A DNA stretch of 64,000 nt from Thalassospira povalilytica (GTDB lineage Bacteria; Pseudomonadota; Alphaproteobacteria; Rhodospirillales; Thalassospiraceae): positions 62,001 through 126,000 of the forward strand of contig NZ_PGTS01000004.1 in the NCBI RefSeq assembly GCF_002844235.1, given 5' to 3'. Below, piece after piece: positions 55,697 to 64,000 of the stretch (positions within the stretch are counted from its first letter, which is position 1; every line of letters begins with the position of its first letter). Both the position numbers and the translations under genes were made by a program. A model generated the notes under the pieces. It was not told where the DNA came from. It ran no database searches and saw nothing but the letters and a program-made list of their open reading frames with translations.

Positions 55697-57289
55697 ATGT
55701 CCGATCCCGCATCCATCCACCGCCATCGCGCCATGATCACAAGCCCAAGTACAGCCGCCAGCGAGGCCGGGGCAGAAGTCCTGCGCGATGGGGGCACCGC
55801 GATCGAGGCGGTGGTCGCAACAGCGGCAATGTTAGCGGTAACATACCCGCATTTCTGCGGCATTGGCGGGGACGCGGTCTGGATGGTGTCGGACGGATCG
55901 GGCAAGGTACAATCCTTTTTGGGCATCGGACAGGCCGTTCAAAATCCGGGCAGCTTTGCCGATGCGGGTAAACCGATCCCCCTGCGCGGTGCGGGTTCAA
56001 CCCTGACCACTGCCTGCACGGTTGATTCCTGGCAACATGCGCTGGATCATTCGGCGCGTCATTGGGACGGCAAAAAGACGCTTTCCGATCTGATTGCGCC
56101 CGCCATTGATCTTGCCGAAAACGGCTTTCCGGTCAGTGCATCACAATGCTTCTGGCTTGATTTCCGCAAAGAAGACATCGCCAACTGGCCGGGCTTTATC
56201 GATATCTTTGCCCCCAACGGCAAAATGCCGGTAGCGGGCGAGATGTTTTATCAGCCGCAACTGGCCGAAAGCCTGAAACTGATCGCGCAAAACGGCGCGC
56301 GCGATTTCTATGAAGGCACCCTGTCGGATCGCATTGTTGCCGGGCTTTCCGCGGCCGGATCACCAATCACCAAGGCGGATCTTGCCAAAACCCGCACCCG
56401 CACGGTTGATGCGGTTTCCCTTGATTATGGTGATGTCACCCTGTTTGCCCCGCCTGCCCCGACACAGGGACTGGCAACGCTGATGACCATGGGGGTTTTG
56501 CGCGAACTCGGCCCCAAAAACTGGGCCGAAGGCAATGCCGATCATTTCCATCTGGTGGTTGAGGCCATCAAGCAGGCATTTCTCGAACGCGATCAGATCG
56601 GTGATCCCGATTTCGCCCAAACCGACTTTACCGCAATGCTAGATCCCGCAAATCTGGCACGCGCAGCCAGGTCCGTTTCGACTGAAACCGCCTTGGACTG
56701 GCCCCATCCGTTCCGACATGGCGATACGGTTTTCCTTGCCGCCAGGGACGCGCAGGGCAATTGCGCAAGCGTTCTGCAAAGTACGTATTTCGATTGGGGC
56801 AGCGGGGTGGTTGCCGGTGATACCGGCATCGTCTGGCAAAACCGGGGTGCGGCATTTACCACCAATACCGATCACCCAAACTGCTTTATTCCCGGCAAAC
56901 GCCCGTTCTATACACTTAATCCCGGTTTGGCCATTAGGAACGGTAAACCGCATCTGCTGTATGGGACCCAGGGGGCGGATGGACAGCCGCAAACATTGGC
57001 GATGTTGCTGACCCGTGTTTTTGATTTCGGCCTGTCACCAGCCGACGCCCTTGCAAAGCCACGCTTCCTGTTGGGCAAGACATTTTCCGACAGCAATGAC
57101 AGCCTGAAACTGGAAGTCGATGCCGGCGATGACGTGTTTGATACGCTGTCAAAGCGTGGTCACATCCTGCGCGCGATTGAAGCACAAAGTGCGCTTGCCG
57201 GTCAGGCCGGGATCATTCGCATTGACGAAAACGGCTTTGTTGACGGCGCCCATGATCCGCGAAGCGACGGCATGGCAATCGGGGTTTAA
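55697..57289 (+). CDS. Gamma-glutamyltransferase-family protein (GGT/Ntn hydrolase)
   Basis: A 530-residue Ntn hydrolase of the gamma-glutamyltranspeptidase family. The N-terminus shows the family start (ITSPSTAASEAGAEVLRDGGTAIEA). The autocleavage nucleophile is probably Thr344 in HGDTVFLAARD; the next residue, usually Thr, is Val. GSGVVAGDTGIVWQNRG follows as in the family. There is no signal peptide, so it is probably cytoplasmic, unlike classical periplasmic GGT. It likely hydrolyses a gamma-glutamyl or similar amide as part of the GntR-controlled unit. A related acylase role (cephalosporin acylase-like) is possible. Confidence 0.88.
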   Translation: MSDPASIHRHRAMITSPSTAASEAGAEVLRDGGTAIEAVVATAAMLAVTYPHFCGIGGDAVWMVSDGSGKVQSFLGIGQAVQNPGSFADAGKPIPLRGAGSTLTTACTVDSWQHALDHSARHWDGKKTLSDLIAPAIDLAENGFPVSASQCFWLDFRKEDIANWPGFIDIFAPNGKMPVAGEMFYQPQLAESLKLIAQNGARDFYEGTLSDRIVAGLSAAGSPITKADLAKTRTRTVDAVSLDYGDVTLFAPPAPTQGLATLMTMGVLRELGPKNWAEGNADHFHLVVEAIKQAFLERDQIGDPDFAQTDFTAMLDPANLARAARSVSTETALDWPHPFRHGDTVFLAARDAQGNCASVLQSTYFDWGSGVVAGDTGIVWQNRGAAFTTNTDHPNCFIPGKRPFYTLNPGLAIRNGKPHLLYGTQGADGQPQTLAMLLTRVFDFGLSPADALAKPRFLLGKTFSDSNDSLKLEVDAGDDVFDTLSKRGHILRAIEAQSALAGQAGIIRIDENGFVDGAHDPRSDGMAIGV

Positions 57290-57323
57290 GCCCAGAACCG
57301 GCAGGATTTAAGCACCCGCGCCA

Positions 57324-58004
57324 TTAGCGCGGGCACTTGTCAGGATGGGCATTGGCAAAGGCGTCTATGGCGAGACAGCTTTGTTCGATCGCCCTGATTC
57401 GCGGAAAGTGAGAAAGGCTCACATTCCAGCGGCGTGCGTTGTAAAGCTGCGGGATCAGGCAGATATCGGCCATGGACGGGCGATTGCCATGGCAAAATTT
57501 GCCACCGTCTGTCTTGTTGCCATCGCCGCCTTCATTGGTGCTCGTTGCCAGCATGGCCTCGAGCGCGGCCAGGCCACCGCCGATATATTTCTCCATCCAG
57601 TCATGCCGGAACATATCGGCGTCTTCGCCACTGGCGGATGCCAAATCCATGACATGACGCACCACCCCCAGATTGCAAATGGGATGAATATCCATGGCAA
57701 TAACATGTGTCAGGGCGCGCACGCGTTGCCGGGCAAGGGTTTCGGATGGAAGCAATCCCTGCCCCGGCCTTGTTTCATCAAGATATTCGATGATTGATAC
57801 CGACTGGGTCATCATGATCCCGTCAATCTCAAGGGCTGGCACCAGCCCCTGGGGATTGCGTTTGAGATAGTCCGGGACTTTGTGAATCCCGGCCAGAAGA
57901 TCAATCGGCACCGTCCGATAGGGAATATTCATCAGCCCCAACGCAATCCGCACCCGGTAACTTGCCGATGATCGCCAGTAATCATACAGGACGACTTCGC
58001 CCAT
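57324..58004 (-). CDS. maiA: Maleylacetoacetate isomerase (zeta-class GST)
   Basis: A 226-residue glutathione S-transferase of the zeta class. The signature SSASYRVRIALG at residues ~12-23 holds the active-site serine. It isomerises maleylacetoacetate to fumarylacetoacetate in tyrosine/phenylalanine breakdown. A small Gly/Lys-rich insert (about residues 158-172) is unusual. The stop codon sits in a small hairpin (CCCGCGC/GCGCGGG, 57315-57333). It lies 9 bases after fahA and is the last gene of the homogentisate operon. Confidence 0.92.
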   Translation of the reverse strand: MGEVVLYDYWRSSASYRVRIALGLMNIPYRTVPIDLLAGIHKVPDYLKRNPQGLVPALEIDGIMMTQSVSIIEYLDETRPGQGLLPSETLARQRVRALTHVIAMDIHPICNLGVVRHVMDLASASGEDADMFRHDWMEKYIGGGLAALEAMLATSTNEGGDGNKTDGGKFCHGNRPSMADICLIPQLYNARRWNVSLSHFPRIRAIEQSCLAIDAFANAHPDKCPR

Positions 58005-58013
58005 ATTCGGTCC

Positions 58014-59033
58014 TTATGGCTTGTATTGACGAACGGTCTGATCAATCGCACCAAAGATTGACCGGCCATGATCATCAAGCATTTCAATTTTGACCCGGTC
58101 GCCAAATTGCAGGAACGGGGTTATCGCCGCACCGGTTTCAATCGTTTCGATCATGCGGATTTCAGCAATACAGGAATACCCCGCCCCGCCTTGATCGACC
58201 GGCTTGCCTGGTCCGCCATCAAGTTTGTTTGATACCGTCCCCGACCCGATAACAGTGCCTGCCGCCAGCGGGCGTGTGCGTGCAGCATGGGCAATAAGCT
58301 GGGCAAAATCAAATGTCATGTCGATCCCGGCATTGGCCCGTCCAAACGGCTTGCCATTAAGATCAACATGAAGCGGCAGATGAAGCTTCGCCCCATCCCA
58401 GGCATCACCCAATTCATCTGGCGTTACCGCAACCGGCGAAAATGCCGAAGACGGTTTGGACTGGAAAAACCCGAACCCCTTGGCCAGTTCGCCGGGAATA
58501 AGACCGCGCAGCGATACGTCATTGACCAGCATGATCAGCCGAATGGCAGAACGGGCCTGATCAAGGCTTGCGCCCATCGGAACATCATCGGTGATGACCG
58601 CAATCTCGCCTTCCATATCGATGCCCCAGGCGGTATCGGCCATCAGGATATCGTCGCGCGGCCCAAGGAAACTGTCAGACCCGCCCTGATACATCAGCGG
58701 ATCGGTCCAGAAGCTTTGCGGCATTTCGGCCCCGCGGGCCTTGCGCACCAGTTCCACGTGATTGACATAGGCCGATCCGTCCGCCCACTGATAAGCGCGC
58801 GGCAATGGGGAATGAAGGTCTGCCATATCAAGCGTGACGCGCCTGGCAATCGTGGAACCGGCTTCGATTTCATCGGACAGTTCGCGCAAACGCGGTGCGA
58901 TCACCGACCAGTTATCAAGGGCGGCCTGAAGGGTTGGCGCGATCGCGCTGGCATCGACATAGGATTCCAGATCACGGGTTACCAGAACCAGCTGACCATC
59001 ACGGGTGCCGTTTTTAAGGGATGCAAGTTTCAT
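58014..59033 (-). CDS. fahA: Fumarylacetoacetase (FAH family)
   Basis: A 339-residue fumarylacetoacetate hydrolase-fold protein. The metal-binding and active-site motifs DMEGEIAVI (about residue 155) and GSGTVSNK (about 265) are visible. It splits fumarylacetoacetate into fumarate and acetoacetate, the last step of homogentisate degradation. It is shorter than the animal-type enzyme (about 420) but is the usual bacterial form in this operon. Gap to hmgA is 15 bases. Confidence 0.9.
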   Translation of the reverse strand: MKLASLKNGTRDGQLVLVTRDLESYVDASAIAPTLQAALDNWSVIAPRLRELSDEIEAGSTIARRVTLDMADLHSPLPRAYQWADGSAYVNHVELVRKARGAEMPQSFWTDPLMYQGGSDSFLGPRDDILMADTAWGIDMEGEIAVITDDVPMGASLDQARSAIRLIMLVNDVSLRGLIPGELAKGFGFFQSKPSSAFSPVAVTPDELGDAWDGAKLHLPLHVDLNGKPFGRANAGIDMTFDFAQLIAHAARTRPLAAGTVIGSGTVSNKLDGGPGKPVDQGGAGYSCIAEIRMIETIETGAAITPFLQFGDRVKIEMLDDHGRSIFGAIDQTVRQYKP

Positions 59034-59048
59034 CTTATCGTTTTGCCT

Positions 59049-60419
59049 TTATTTCCGGCCTTCGGGTGTGCCATCAAATTTGCGTTCAAGCCCGGACCAG
59101 CAATCAAGATAATCATCCTGAAGGGTTTCAAGTTCGGCGGCGAATTTGGTCAATTGCTGCGGAAAGCGGGTTTCGAACATAAACGCCATGGTGCCATCAA
59201 GTTTCTGCGGGCCGAGTTCGGCATTTGATGCCTTGTCAAAGCCGAATGCATCGGGACCATGGGCAAGCATCATGTTGTGCAAACTCATGCCGCCCGGAAC
59301 AAATCCCTTTTCCTTGGCATCATATTGCCCGCAAATCAGGCCCATGAATTCCGACATGATGTTGCGGTGATACCATGGCGGGCGGAATGTATGTTCGGCC
59401 ACCATCCAGCGCGGCGGGAAAATCACGAAATCGACATTTGCCGTGCCTTCCTCGCCCGAAGGTGCGGTCAGAACCGTAAAGATCGACGGATCGGGATGAT
59501 CAAACAGGATCGCGCCAACCGGCGAGAATGTCCGAAGATCATATTTGAACGGTGTGTAATTGCCATGCCACGCCACCACGTCGAGTGGCGAATGACCAAT
59601 CGACGTTTCGTGAAACTGCCCACACCATTTCACCCGCACCCGACACGGGGTTTCCTTATCCTCGTAGGCGGCAACGGGTGTTTTGAAATCACGCGGATTG
59701 GCCAAACAGTTCGCCCCGATCGGCCCGCGGTCGGGCAGCGTGAATTTGGCACCGTAATTTTCACAGACATAACCGCGCGCCCCGCCATCAATCCCGGCAT
59801 CAAGGATGCTGACCTTGAACATCATGCCGCGCGGGATCAGGGCGATTTCAAGGGGACCCACATCCATGATGCCAAGTTCGGTAAATATCCGAAGCGTGCC
59901 GGATTCCGGCACGATCAGAAGTTCACCATCAGCATCAAAGAAATAGTCATCAACCATGTCGGCATTGCAAACATAGGCATGGCTTGCCATGCCCGATTGC
60001 GACATCGCATCGCCCGCCGTCGTGATGGTGCGCATGCCCGAAATGAAATCGGTTGTGTCCTTTGGCAACGGCACCGGATCCCAGCGCAATTGCCCAAGGG
60101 CAAGACTGTGATCATTCAGGCACGGGGCGGTTTTCCAATGCGGGTGATCAAGGGCGGTAAATCGCCCGTTATGTTTGACACTGGGCCGGATACGATACAG
60201 CCATGACCGTTCATTGGTGCCGCGCGGCGCGGTAAAGGGCGAACCGGAAAGCTGTTCGGCATAAAGCCCATAGGCGCATTTTTGCGGGCTGTTTTGCCCC
60301 TGTGGCAGGGCACCGGGCAGGCTTTCGGTTTCGAAATCATTGCCGAAACCGGGCATATATTTCAGATCGGTTTGATCCACGGCCGGATTGGCCGGGTCAC
60401 GGGTCGGTTTATCAAGCAT
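59049..60419 (-). CDS. hmgA: Homogentisate 1,2-dioxygenase
   Basis: A protein of about 456 residues. The start of the conserved core reads [14 protein letters not shown]. The iron-binding region is [23 protein letters not shown] (two histidines and a glutamate as ligands) near residue 335. It opens the ring of homogentisate. I prefer the ATG at 60419 over an upstream TTG at 60428. Second gene of the minus operon, after hppD and a 9-base-stem hairpin. Confidence 0.95.
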   Translation of the reverse strand: MLDKPTRDPANPAVDQTDLKYMPGFGNDFETESLPGALPQGQNSPQKCAYGLYAEQLSGSPFTAPRGTNERSWLYRIRPSVKHNGRFTALDHPHWKTAPCLNDHSLALGQLRWDPVPLPKDTTDFISGMRTITTAGDAMSQSGMASHAYVCNADMVDDYFFDADGELLIVPESGTLRIFTELGIMDVGPLEIALIPRGMMFKVSILDAGIDGGARGYVCENYGAKFTLPDRGPIGANCLANPRDFKTPVAAYEDKETPCRVRVKWCGQFHETSIGHSPLDVVAWHGNYTPFKYDLRTFSPVGAILFDHPDPSIFTVLTAPSGEEGTANVDFVIFPPRWMVAEHTFRPPWYHRNIMSEFMGLICGQYDAKEKGFVPGGMSLHNMMLAHGPDAFGFDKASNAELGPQKLDGTMAFMFETRFPQQLTKFAAELETLQDDYLDCWSGLERKFDGTPEGRK

Positions 60420-60452
60420 GGCGGTCAATCCAACTGCGATAACAACAAACCG

Positions 60453-60479
60453 TCAGGGCCGCGTACCACACGGCCCTGA
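60453..60479 (-). other. Stem-loop between hppD and hmgA
   Basis: TCAGGGCCG (60453-60461) and CGGCCCTGA (60471-60479) form a perfect 9-base stem with a 9-base loop. On the minus strand it is followed by CGGTTTGTTGTT, a weak T-rich tail. It could be an attenuator or a processing site that sets the ratio of hppD to the downstream genes. Confidence 0.65.
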
Positions 60480-60501
60480 ACTGGATATGGGGTTGGCGGA
60501 C

Positions 60502-61614
60502 CTATTCCGCAGCATCAACTTTCAAAACGCCACGGCGGATCTGGTCTTCTTCGATGCTTTCAAACAGAGCACGGAAATTGCCCTCGCCAAAGCCTTCGTC
60601 GCCTTTGCGCTGGATAAATTCAAAGAAGATCGGCCCGATCACGGTTTTTGAGAAAATCTGGAGCAGGATCTTGGTCATGCCGCCATCAACGACCCCTTCG
60701 CCGTCGATCAGGATGCCATGCTTTTTCATCCGTTCGATCGGTTCGTCATGCCCATTCACACGGTCATGGGATTTCTCGTAATAGGTTTCCGGCGGACCGG
60801 GCATGAATTTCAGATCATTGGCCGCAAGCTTGTCGGTGGCGTCATAGATACCATCCGTACCGACTGCGATATGCTGAATGCCTTCGCCTTTGTATTTGCG
60901 AAGATATTCTTCGATCTGGCTTTTATCGTCAGTCGATTCATTCAGCGGAATGCGGATTTTGCCGCAGGGCGATGTGATCGCACGGCTGACCAGGCCGGTG
61001 ATTTTACCGGCAATGTCAAAGAAGTGGATTTGCTTGAACCCGAACAGATCGCGATAGAAGTCCCACCATTTATCCATATTGCCGCGATAGACGTTATGGG
61101 TCAGGTGGTCGAGATAATAGAAACCGACACCTTCGGGCTTGGGATCGCGTTCACCCAGCCAGTCAAATTCCGCGTCATAGGCCGATCCGGTATCGCCATA
61201 CTTATCGACGAAATACAAAAGCGACCCACCAATCCCGACAATCGCCGGGACATCAATGGCTTTGTCATCACCCAGATACGGTTCCGCCCCCTTGGACACC
61301 GCATGATCAAAGGCATGTTTGGCATCAACCACACGCCATGCCATCGACGGTGCGCAGGGGCCGTGTTTTTCAACGAACTTCATCCCATGCGAGCCTGGTT
61401 CGGCATTAAGGATGTAGTTGATATCGCCCTGACGCCAGACGGTGATGTTTTTGGTCTTGTGTTTGGCCACCGGGCAATAGCCCATGCGGGCAAACAGGGT
61501 TTCGAGTTTTTCGGCATCCTCATGGGCGAATTCGACAAATTCGAACCCGTCGGTTCCGGCAGGGTTATCATCACTGATGGTGGCACGGGGGGCATCATGC
61601 GGGAACGGACCCAT
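60502..61614 (-). CDS. hppD: 4-hydroxyphenylpyruvate dioxygenase
   Basis: A 370-residue two-VOC-domain dioxygenase. Iron ligands are visible in YLDHLTHNV (His170), GIQHIAVGT, and a glutamate in FFEFIQR near the C-terminus. It turns 4-hydroxyphenylpyruvate into homogentisate. A strong AAAGGAG ribosome site stands before the ATG. First gene of hppD-hmgA-fahA-maiA, divergent from an Lrp regulator that very probably controls it. Confidence 0.95.
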   Translation of the reverse strand: MGPFPHDAPRATISDDNPAGTDGFEFVEFAHEDAEKLETLFARMGYCPVAKHKTKNITVWRQGDINYILNAEPGSHGMKFVEKHGPCAPSMAWRVVDAKHAFDHAVSKGAEPYLGDDKAIDVPAIVGIGGSLLYFVDKYGDTGSAYDAEFDWLGERDPKPEGVGFYYLDHLTHNVYRGNMDKWWDFYRDLFGFKQIHFFDIAGKITGLVSRAITSPCGKIRIPLNESTDDKSQIEEYLRKYKGEGIQHIAVGTDGIYDATDKLAANDLKFMPGPPETYYEKSHDRVNGHDEPIERMKKHGILIDGEGVVDGGMTKILLQIFSKTVIGPIFFEFIQRKGDEGFGEGNFRALFESIEEDQIRRGVLKVDAAE

Positions 61615-61693
61615 CGGAAGTCTCCTTTGATTGAAACATTCGAATTTCTGGAACTGTTCGAATTCTTGTTATGTCCCAATCGTGCGCCAAACC

Positions 61694-61755
61694 GCATGCA
61701 ACGTGCATGCATTTTGGGTTGATTTCCGCCAGCTAATGCACACATCATGCATGAT
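61694..61755. promoter_or_regulatory. Operator-like repeats between hppD and lrp-type gene
   Basis: A perfect 12-base palindrome, ATCATGCATGAT (61744-61755), with partly symmetric CACA/TGTG flanks, lies 8 bases before the lrp-type start. Two further GCATGCA boxes stand at 61694-61700 and 61705-61711, 11 bases apart, one helical turn. Such phased boxes fit multi-dimer binding by an Lrp-type protein. Confidence 0.65.
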
Positions 61756-61762
61756 TGTGTAA

Positions 61763-62248
61763 ATGGACGCGGACATCATGCAACTTGACCGACTTGACCT
61801 TAAACTGCTTGCGGAATTGCAGCGCGACGGGCGTCTGACCAATAACGATCTGTCAGAACGGATCGGGCTGTCGCCGTCGCAATGTTCGCGCCGTCGTGCC
61901 CGGCTTGAAGAAGACAAGGTCATTCGCGGATATCGTGCCGATATCGACCGTCAGAAGATGGGTCTGGGGTTGCTGGTGGTGATTTCGGTGACCCTTGCCA
62001 CCCATAACCGCGACAATGCCAAACGGTTTGCCCGTCTTCTGGCCGATTTACCCGAAGTCCTTGAAGCCTTTTCCCTGACCGGGGAAATGGACTATCACCT
62101 GAAAGTCGCGACCAAAGACCTGGCCGCACTGTCGCATTTCGTCAACGAGGTGCTGCTGCCCCATGATTCCGTGCAACATGTCAAAACATCGATTGTTTTA
62201 AATGTGTTAAAGGATTTCGAAGGGCTGGCCGTCAGCCCCGATCTTTAG
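61763..62248 (+). CDS. Lrp/AsnC-family regulator of the homogentisate pathway
   Basis: A 161-residue Lrp-type protein: helix-turn-helix at residues ~8-60 (LDLKLLAELQRDGRL, then SPSQCSRRRARLEE) and a C-terminal RAM domain. Two starts are possible, ATG at 61763 or 61778; the shorter one begins MQLDRLDLK. It is divergent from hppD, in the position of known regulators of tyrosine degradation, and the intervening palindrome supports control of both genes. The sensed ligand is likely tyrosine or a pathway acid. Confidence 0.88.
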   Translation: MDADIMQLDRLDLKLLAELQRDGRLTNNDLSERIGLSPSQCSRRRARLEEDKVIRGYRADIDRQKMGLGLLVVISVTLATHNRDNAKRFARLLADLPEVLEAFSLTGEMDYHLKVATKDLAALSHFVNEVLLPHDSVQHVKTSIVLNVLKDFEGLAVSPDL

Positions 62249-62261
62249 GATCAAAATGGCA

Positions 62262-62287
62262 AAGGCCGCACCTGCTGGCGCGGCCTT
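62262..62287 (-). terminator. Possible terminator of the livG-livF transcript
   Basis: AAGGCCGC (62262-62269) and GCGGCCTT (62280-62287) form an 8-base stem with a 10-base loop. On the minus strand it is followed by TTTGCCATTTTGA, an imperfect T-rich tail. It lies 60-86 bases past livF and also just after the convergent lrp-type gene. Confidence 0.5.
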
Positions 62288-62347
62288 ACCTGTCCCGAAG
62301 CCCCCCTTACAACAAAGCCTCGGCGACACCCCCCTATTTTTCGGAAA

Positions 62348-63100
62348 TCAGATGGCCAGATACTGGTCACGCAATTCCGCATCATCAAGAACAGCCTGGG
62401 CTGTTCCGTCAAAGACGATTTCGCCGCTATCCATGATGATGGCGCGATCGGCAAGCTTCAGGGCCGCGATTGCATTCTGTTCAACGATGATGGTGGTGAT
62501 GCCCAGTTTCTTGACGTTTTGAAGCGTCTTTTCGATTTCCTGAACAATCACCGGTGCCAGACCTTCGTACGGTTCATCAAGCAGCAATATCTTGATATCG
62601 CGTGCCAAAGCCCGCCCGATCGCCAGCATCTGCTGTTCACCACCCGAAAGCGTGATGGCTTCCTGTTCCGCCCTTTCGCCAAGGCGCGGGAACAGCTCAT
62701 AGATGCGTTCGACCGACCAGCCGATCGGTTCGGCAATCTGGGCCAGCTCAAGGTTTTGCTGAACCGTCATGCCCGGAATGATCCGGCGGTCTTCGGGGAC
62801 AAGCTGCAATCCGAGACGGGCGGCCTGCCACGCCTTCATGGTGTGCAATGGCTGATGATCAAGCCAGATTTCCCCATGTTTGACTTCCGGGTCGGACATG
62901 CGGGCCAGCGCACGCAAGGTCGATGTTTTCCCCGCCCCGTTTCGGCCAAGAAGAGCCAGAATTTCGCCTTCGCGGATGTCAAAGGACACCCCCTGAACGA
63001 TATAGCTTTCACCATAATAGGCATGCAGGTCATAGACCGAGAAAAAGGCCGGGTCGCCGCCCTGTTTGCGGACAGGTTCCTGTTTTGGCAGCGCGTTCAT
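62348..63100 (-). CDS. livF: Branched-chain-type ABC ATPase (LivF family)
   Basis: A 250-residue ATPase: Walker A GRNGAGKTST (about residue 53), signature LSGGEQQMLAIGRAL and Walker B ILLLDEP. It overlaps the livG stop by 4 bases (ATGA). With LivG it powers a branched-chain amino acid or related amide/urea importer whose permease gene runs off the window. An N-terminal extension of about 20 residues rich in Lys/Gln precedes the first strand. Confidence 0.9.
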   Translation of the reverse strand: MNALPKQEPVRKQGGDPAFFSVYDLHAYYGESYIVQGVSFDIREGEILALLGRNGAGKTSTLRALARMSDPEVKHGEIWLDHQPLHTMKAWQAARLGLQLVPEDRRIIPGMTVQQNLELAQIAEPIGWSVERIYELFPRLGERAEQEAITLSGGEQQMLAIGRALARDIKILLLDEPYEGLAPVIVQEIEKTLQNVKKLGITTIIVEQNAIAALKLADRAIIMDSGEIVFDGTAQAVLDDAELRDQYLAI

Positions 63101-63858
63101 ACTGCTTCCCCTCCGAGATAGGCTTCTTTTACTCTGGGATCATTGCGGACTTCTTCGGGCGTGCCTTCGCAAATGATCGCCCCCTGTGCCAGCACACTGA
63201 TACGGTCAGCCAGACTGAAGACAACATGCATGTCATGTTCAATGATCACTTTGGTCATGCCGCGTTCCTTGATCCGTTTGAGCAGATCAATCGTGCGGTT
63301 GGTATCATGACGCGACATACCCGCCGTCGGTTCATCAAGCAGGAACAGCTTGGGATGCTGTCCCAGACACATGGCCAGTTCGAGACGCCGTTTGTCACCA
63401 CGCGACATCGATCCCGCAACATTGTCCTTTTGCGAAATCAGCCCGACATCTTCCAGCAGATGTTCGGCATGTTCGCGGATCTCGTTTTCGGCAAACAGGC
63501 TTTTGAGGAAGCCCAGCTTGAACTCGCCATCGCGCTTGGCAAAGGCAGGAACCATCACATTTTGCAAAAGCGAGAGTTCCGGGAAAATTTCCGGGGTCTG
63601 GAACACACGCGCCACACCAAGCTGGTTGATTTCGTGTGGCTGCTTGCCGGTCAGAACCTGATCGCCAAGCAGTACCCGCCCGCGATTGGGGGCAAGGCGC
63701 CCGACAATCACGTTCAGCAAGGTCGATTTCCCGGCACCGTTCGGTCCGATAATGGCGTGAACCGTACCTTCCTTGACCCGAAGATTGATGTCGGAAAGCG
63801 CACGCAAACCGCCAAAATTCTTGTCTACATCGGTTACATCAAGAATGTATTCAGACAT
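63097..63858 (-). CDS. livG: Branched-chain-type ABC ATPase (LivG family)
   Basis: A 253-residue ATPase: Walker A GPNGAGKST (about residue 38), signature MSRGDKRRLELAMCL in place of LSYGQ, and Walker B LFLLDEP. The MSRGDKRRLELA form is seen in a LivG subgroup. The start lies 4 bases from the livM stop. It works with LivF and the LivM permease beside it. The substrate is not evident. Confidence 0.9.
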   Translation of the reverse strand: MSEYILDVTDVDKNFGGLRALSDINLRVKEGTVHAIIGPNGAGKSTLLNVIVGRLAPNRGRVLLGDQVLTGKQPHEINQLGVARVFQTPEIFPELSLLQNVMVPAFAKRDGEFKLGFLKSLFAENEIREHAEHLLEDVGLISQKDNVAGSMSRGDKRRLELAMCLGQHPKLFLLDEPTAGMSRHDTNRTIDLLKRIKERGMTKVIIEHDMHVVFSLADRISVLAQGAIICEGTPEEVRNDPRVKEAYLGGEAV

Positions 63859-63861
63859 TGA

Positions 63862-64000
63862 TCAGACCTCCCCCGCCGATGCTTGTTCTTTTTCTTTGTT
63901 TTCATGTGCGCCGGATTTCGGTTCGGCCTTGTTGCGGTTGGTGATCAGTCGTGCAAGACGGCTGATCCCTTCCATGATACCACCTGGCAGGAAGATCACG
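63862..64000 (-). CDS. livM: LivM-type permease, C-terminal fragment
   Basis: Only the last 45 residues lie in the window: VIFLPGGIMEGISRLARLI, then a Lys/Glu-rich cytoplasmic tail. The FLPGGI motif is the normal end of the last helix of LivM permeases. It runs to the window edge, so the start and most helices are outside. It is the gene before livG and belongs to the same operon. Confidence 0.75.
   Translation of the reverse strand, partial: VIFLPGGIMEGISRLARLITNRNKAEPKSGAHENKEKEQASAGEV

Noticed and set aside
1-64000. rRNA, tRNA, CRISPR arrays, transposases, phage genes
   Set aside because: Looked for by motif on both strands; none could be supported. Short RNAs without strong structure could be missed by eye.

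Overview
The window looks like chromosomal DNA of a marine, heterotrophic alphaproteobacterium. Thalassospira or a close Rhodospirillales relative is my best guess. The grounds are an ectoine/hydroxyectoine degradation cluster fed by a TRAP importer, three TRAP systems and four ABC uptake systems in 64 kb, the carboxyspermidine route to spermidine, a DUF1127 protein, and alphaproteobacterial sequence style throughout. The genus is an inference. I see no rRNA, tRNA, CRISPR, phage or transposase gene. The region is almost wall-to-wall catabolic operons, each with its own regulator.

Layout: (1) 1-7352, uehB(partial)-uehC-eutABCDE-asnR, ectoine and 5-hydroxyectoine uptake and breakdown. (2) 7469-7906, a half-size EamA permease. 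(3) 8027-14059 (minus), D-2-hydroxyacid dehydrogenase, then dctP-dctQ-dctM, an amidase and a tiny coupled membrane protein. (4) 14565-21814, a ribose-type sugar ABC operon with sugar isomerase and Gfo/Idh dehydrogenase (minus), divergent from a LacI regulator with twin operators. (5) 21875-23174, a VOC protein and an 811-base gene-poor stretch holding a possible gene remnant. (6) 23175-26561, carboxynorspermidine decarboxylase and dehydrogenase, an Lrp regulator and a DUF1127 protein. (7) 26690-34235, XRE-cupin regulator and FMN L-2-hydroxyacid oxidase (minus), divergent from TRAP genes, a DapA-like lyase and a D-2-hydroxyacid FAD dehydrogenase (plus). (8) 34527-38916, an IorAB-type molybdenum hydroxylase with XdhC and MobA-like maturation proteins. 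(9) 38973-41983, an OmpR/histidine kinase pair and a LysR regulator. (10) 41982-42247, a 266-base, highly folded inverted-repeat element. (11) 42412-48017, a ydcSTUVW-like polyamine ABC operon with aminobutyraldehyde dehydrogenase. (12) 48084-57289, a Liv-type ABC system with a LivM-LivG-LivF triple fusion, amidohydrolase, SnoaL-like protein, GntR regulator and gamma-glutamyltransferase-like enzyme, apparently sharing one palindromic operator. (13) 57324-62248, the homogentisate pathway (hppD-hmgA-fahA-maiA) with a divergent Lrp regulator. (14) 62348-64000, livF, livG and the end of livM of another ABC system.

A recurrent design is visible. Each of the five genes for secreted solute-binding proteins is followed, before the next gene, by a GC-rich stem-loop. 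This is the arrangement known to protect the 5' part of a message and give more binding protein than membrane subunits. The most unusual items are the folded element at 41982-42247, the triple ABC fusion, the putative GntR-controlled amide or gamma-glutamyl catabolic cluster, and the cluster that pairs L- and D-specific hydroxyacid oxidases with a DapA-like lyase.
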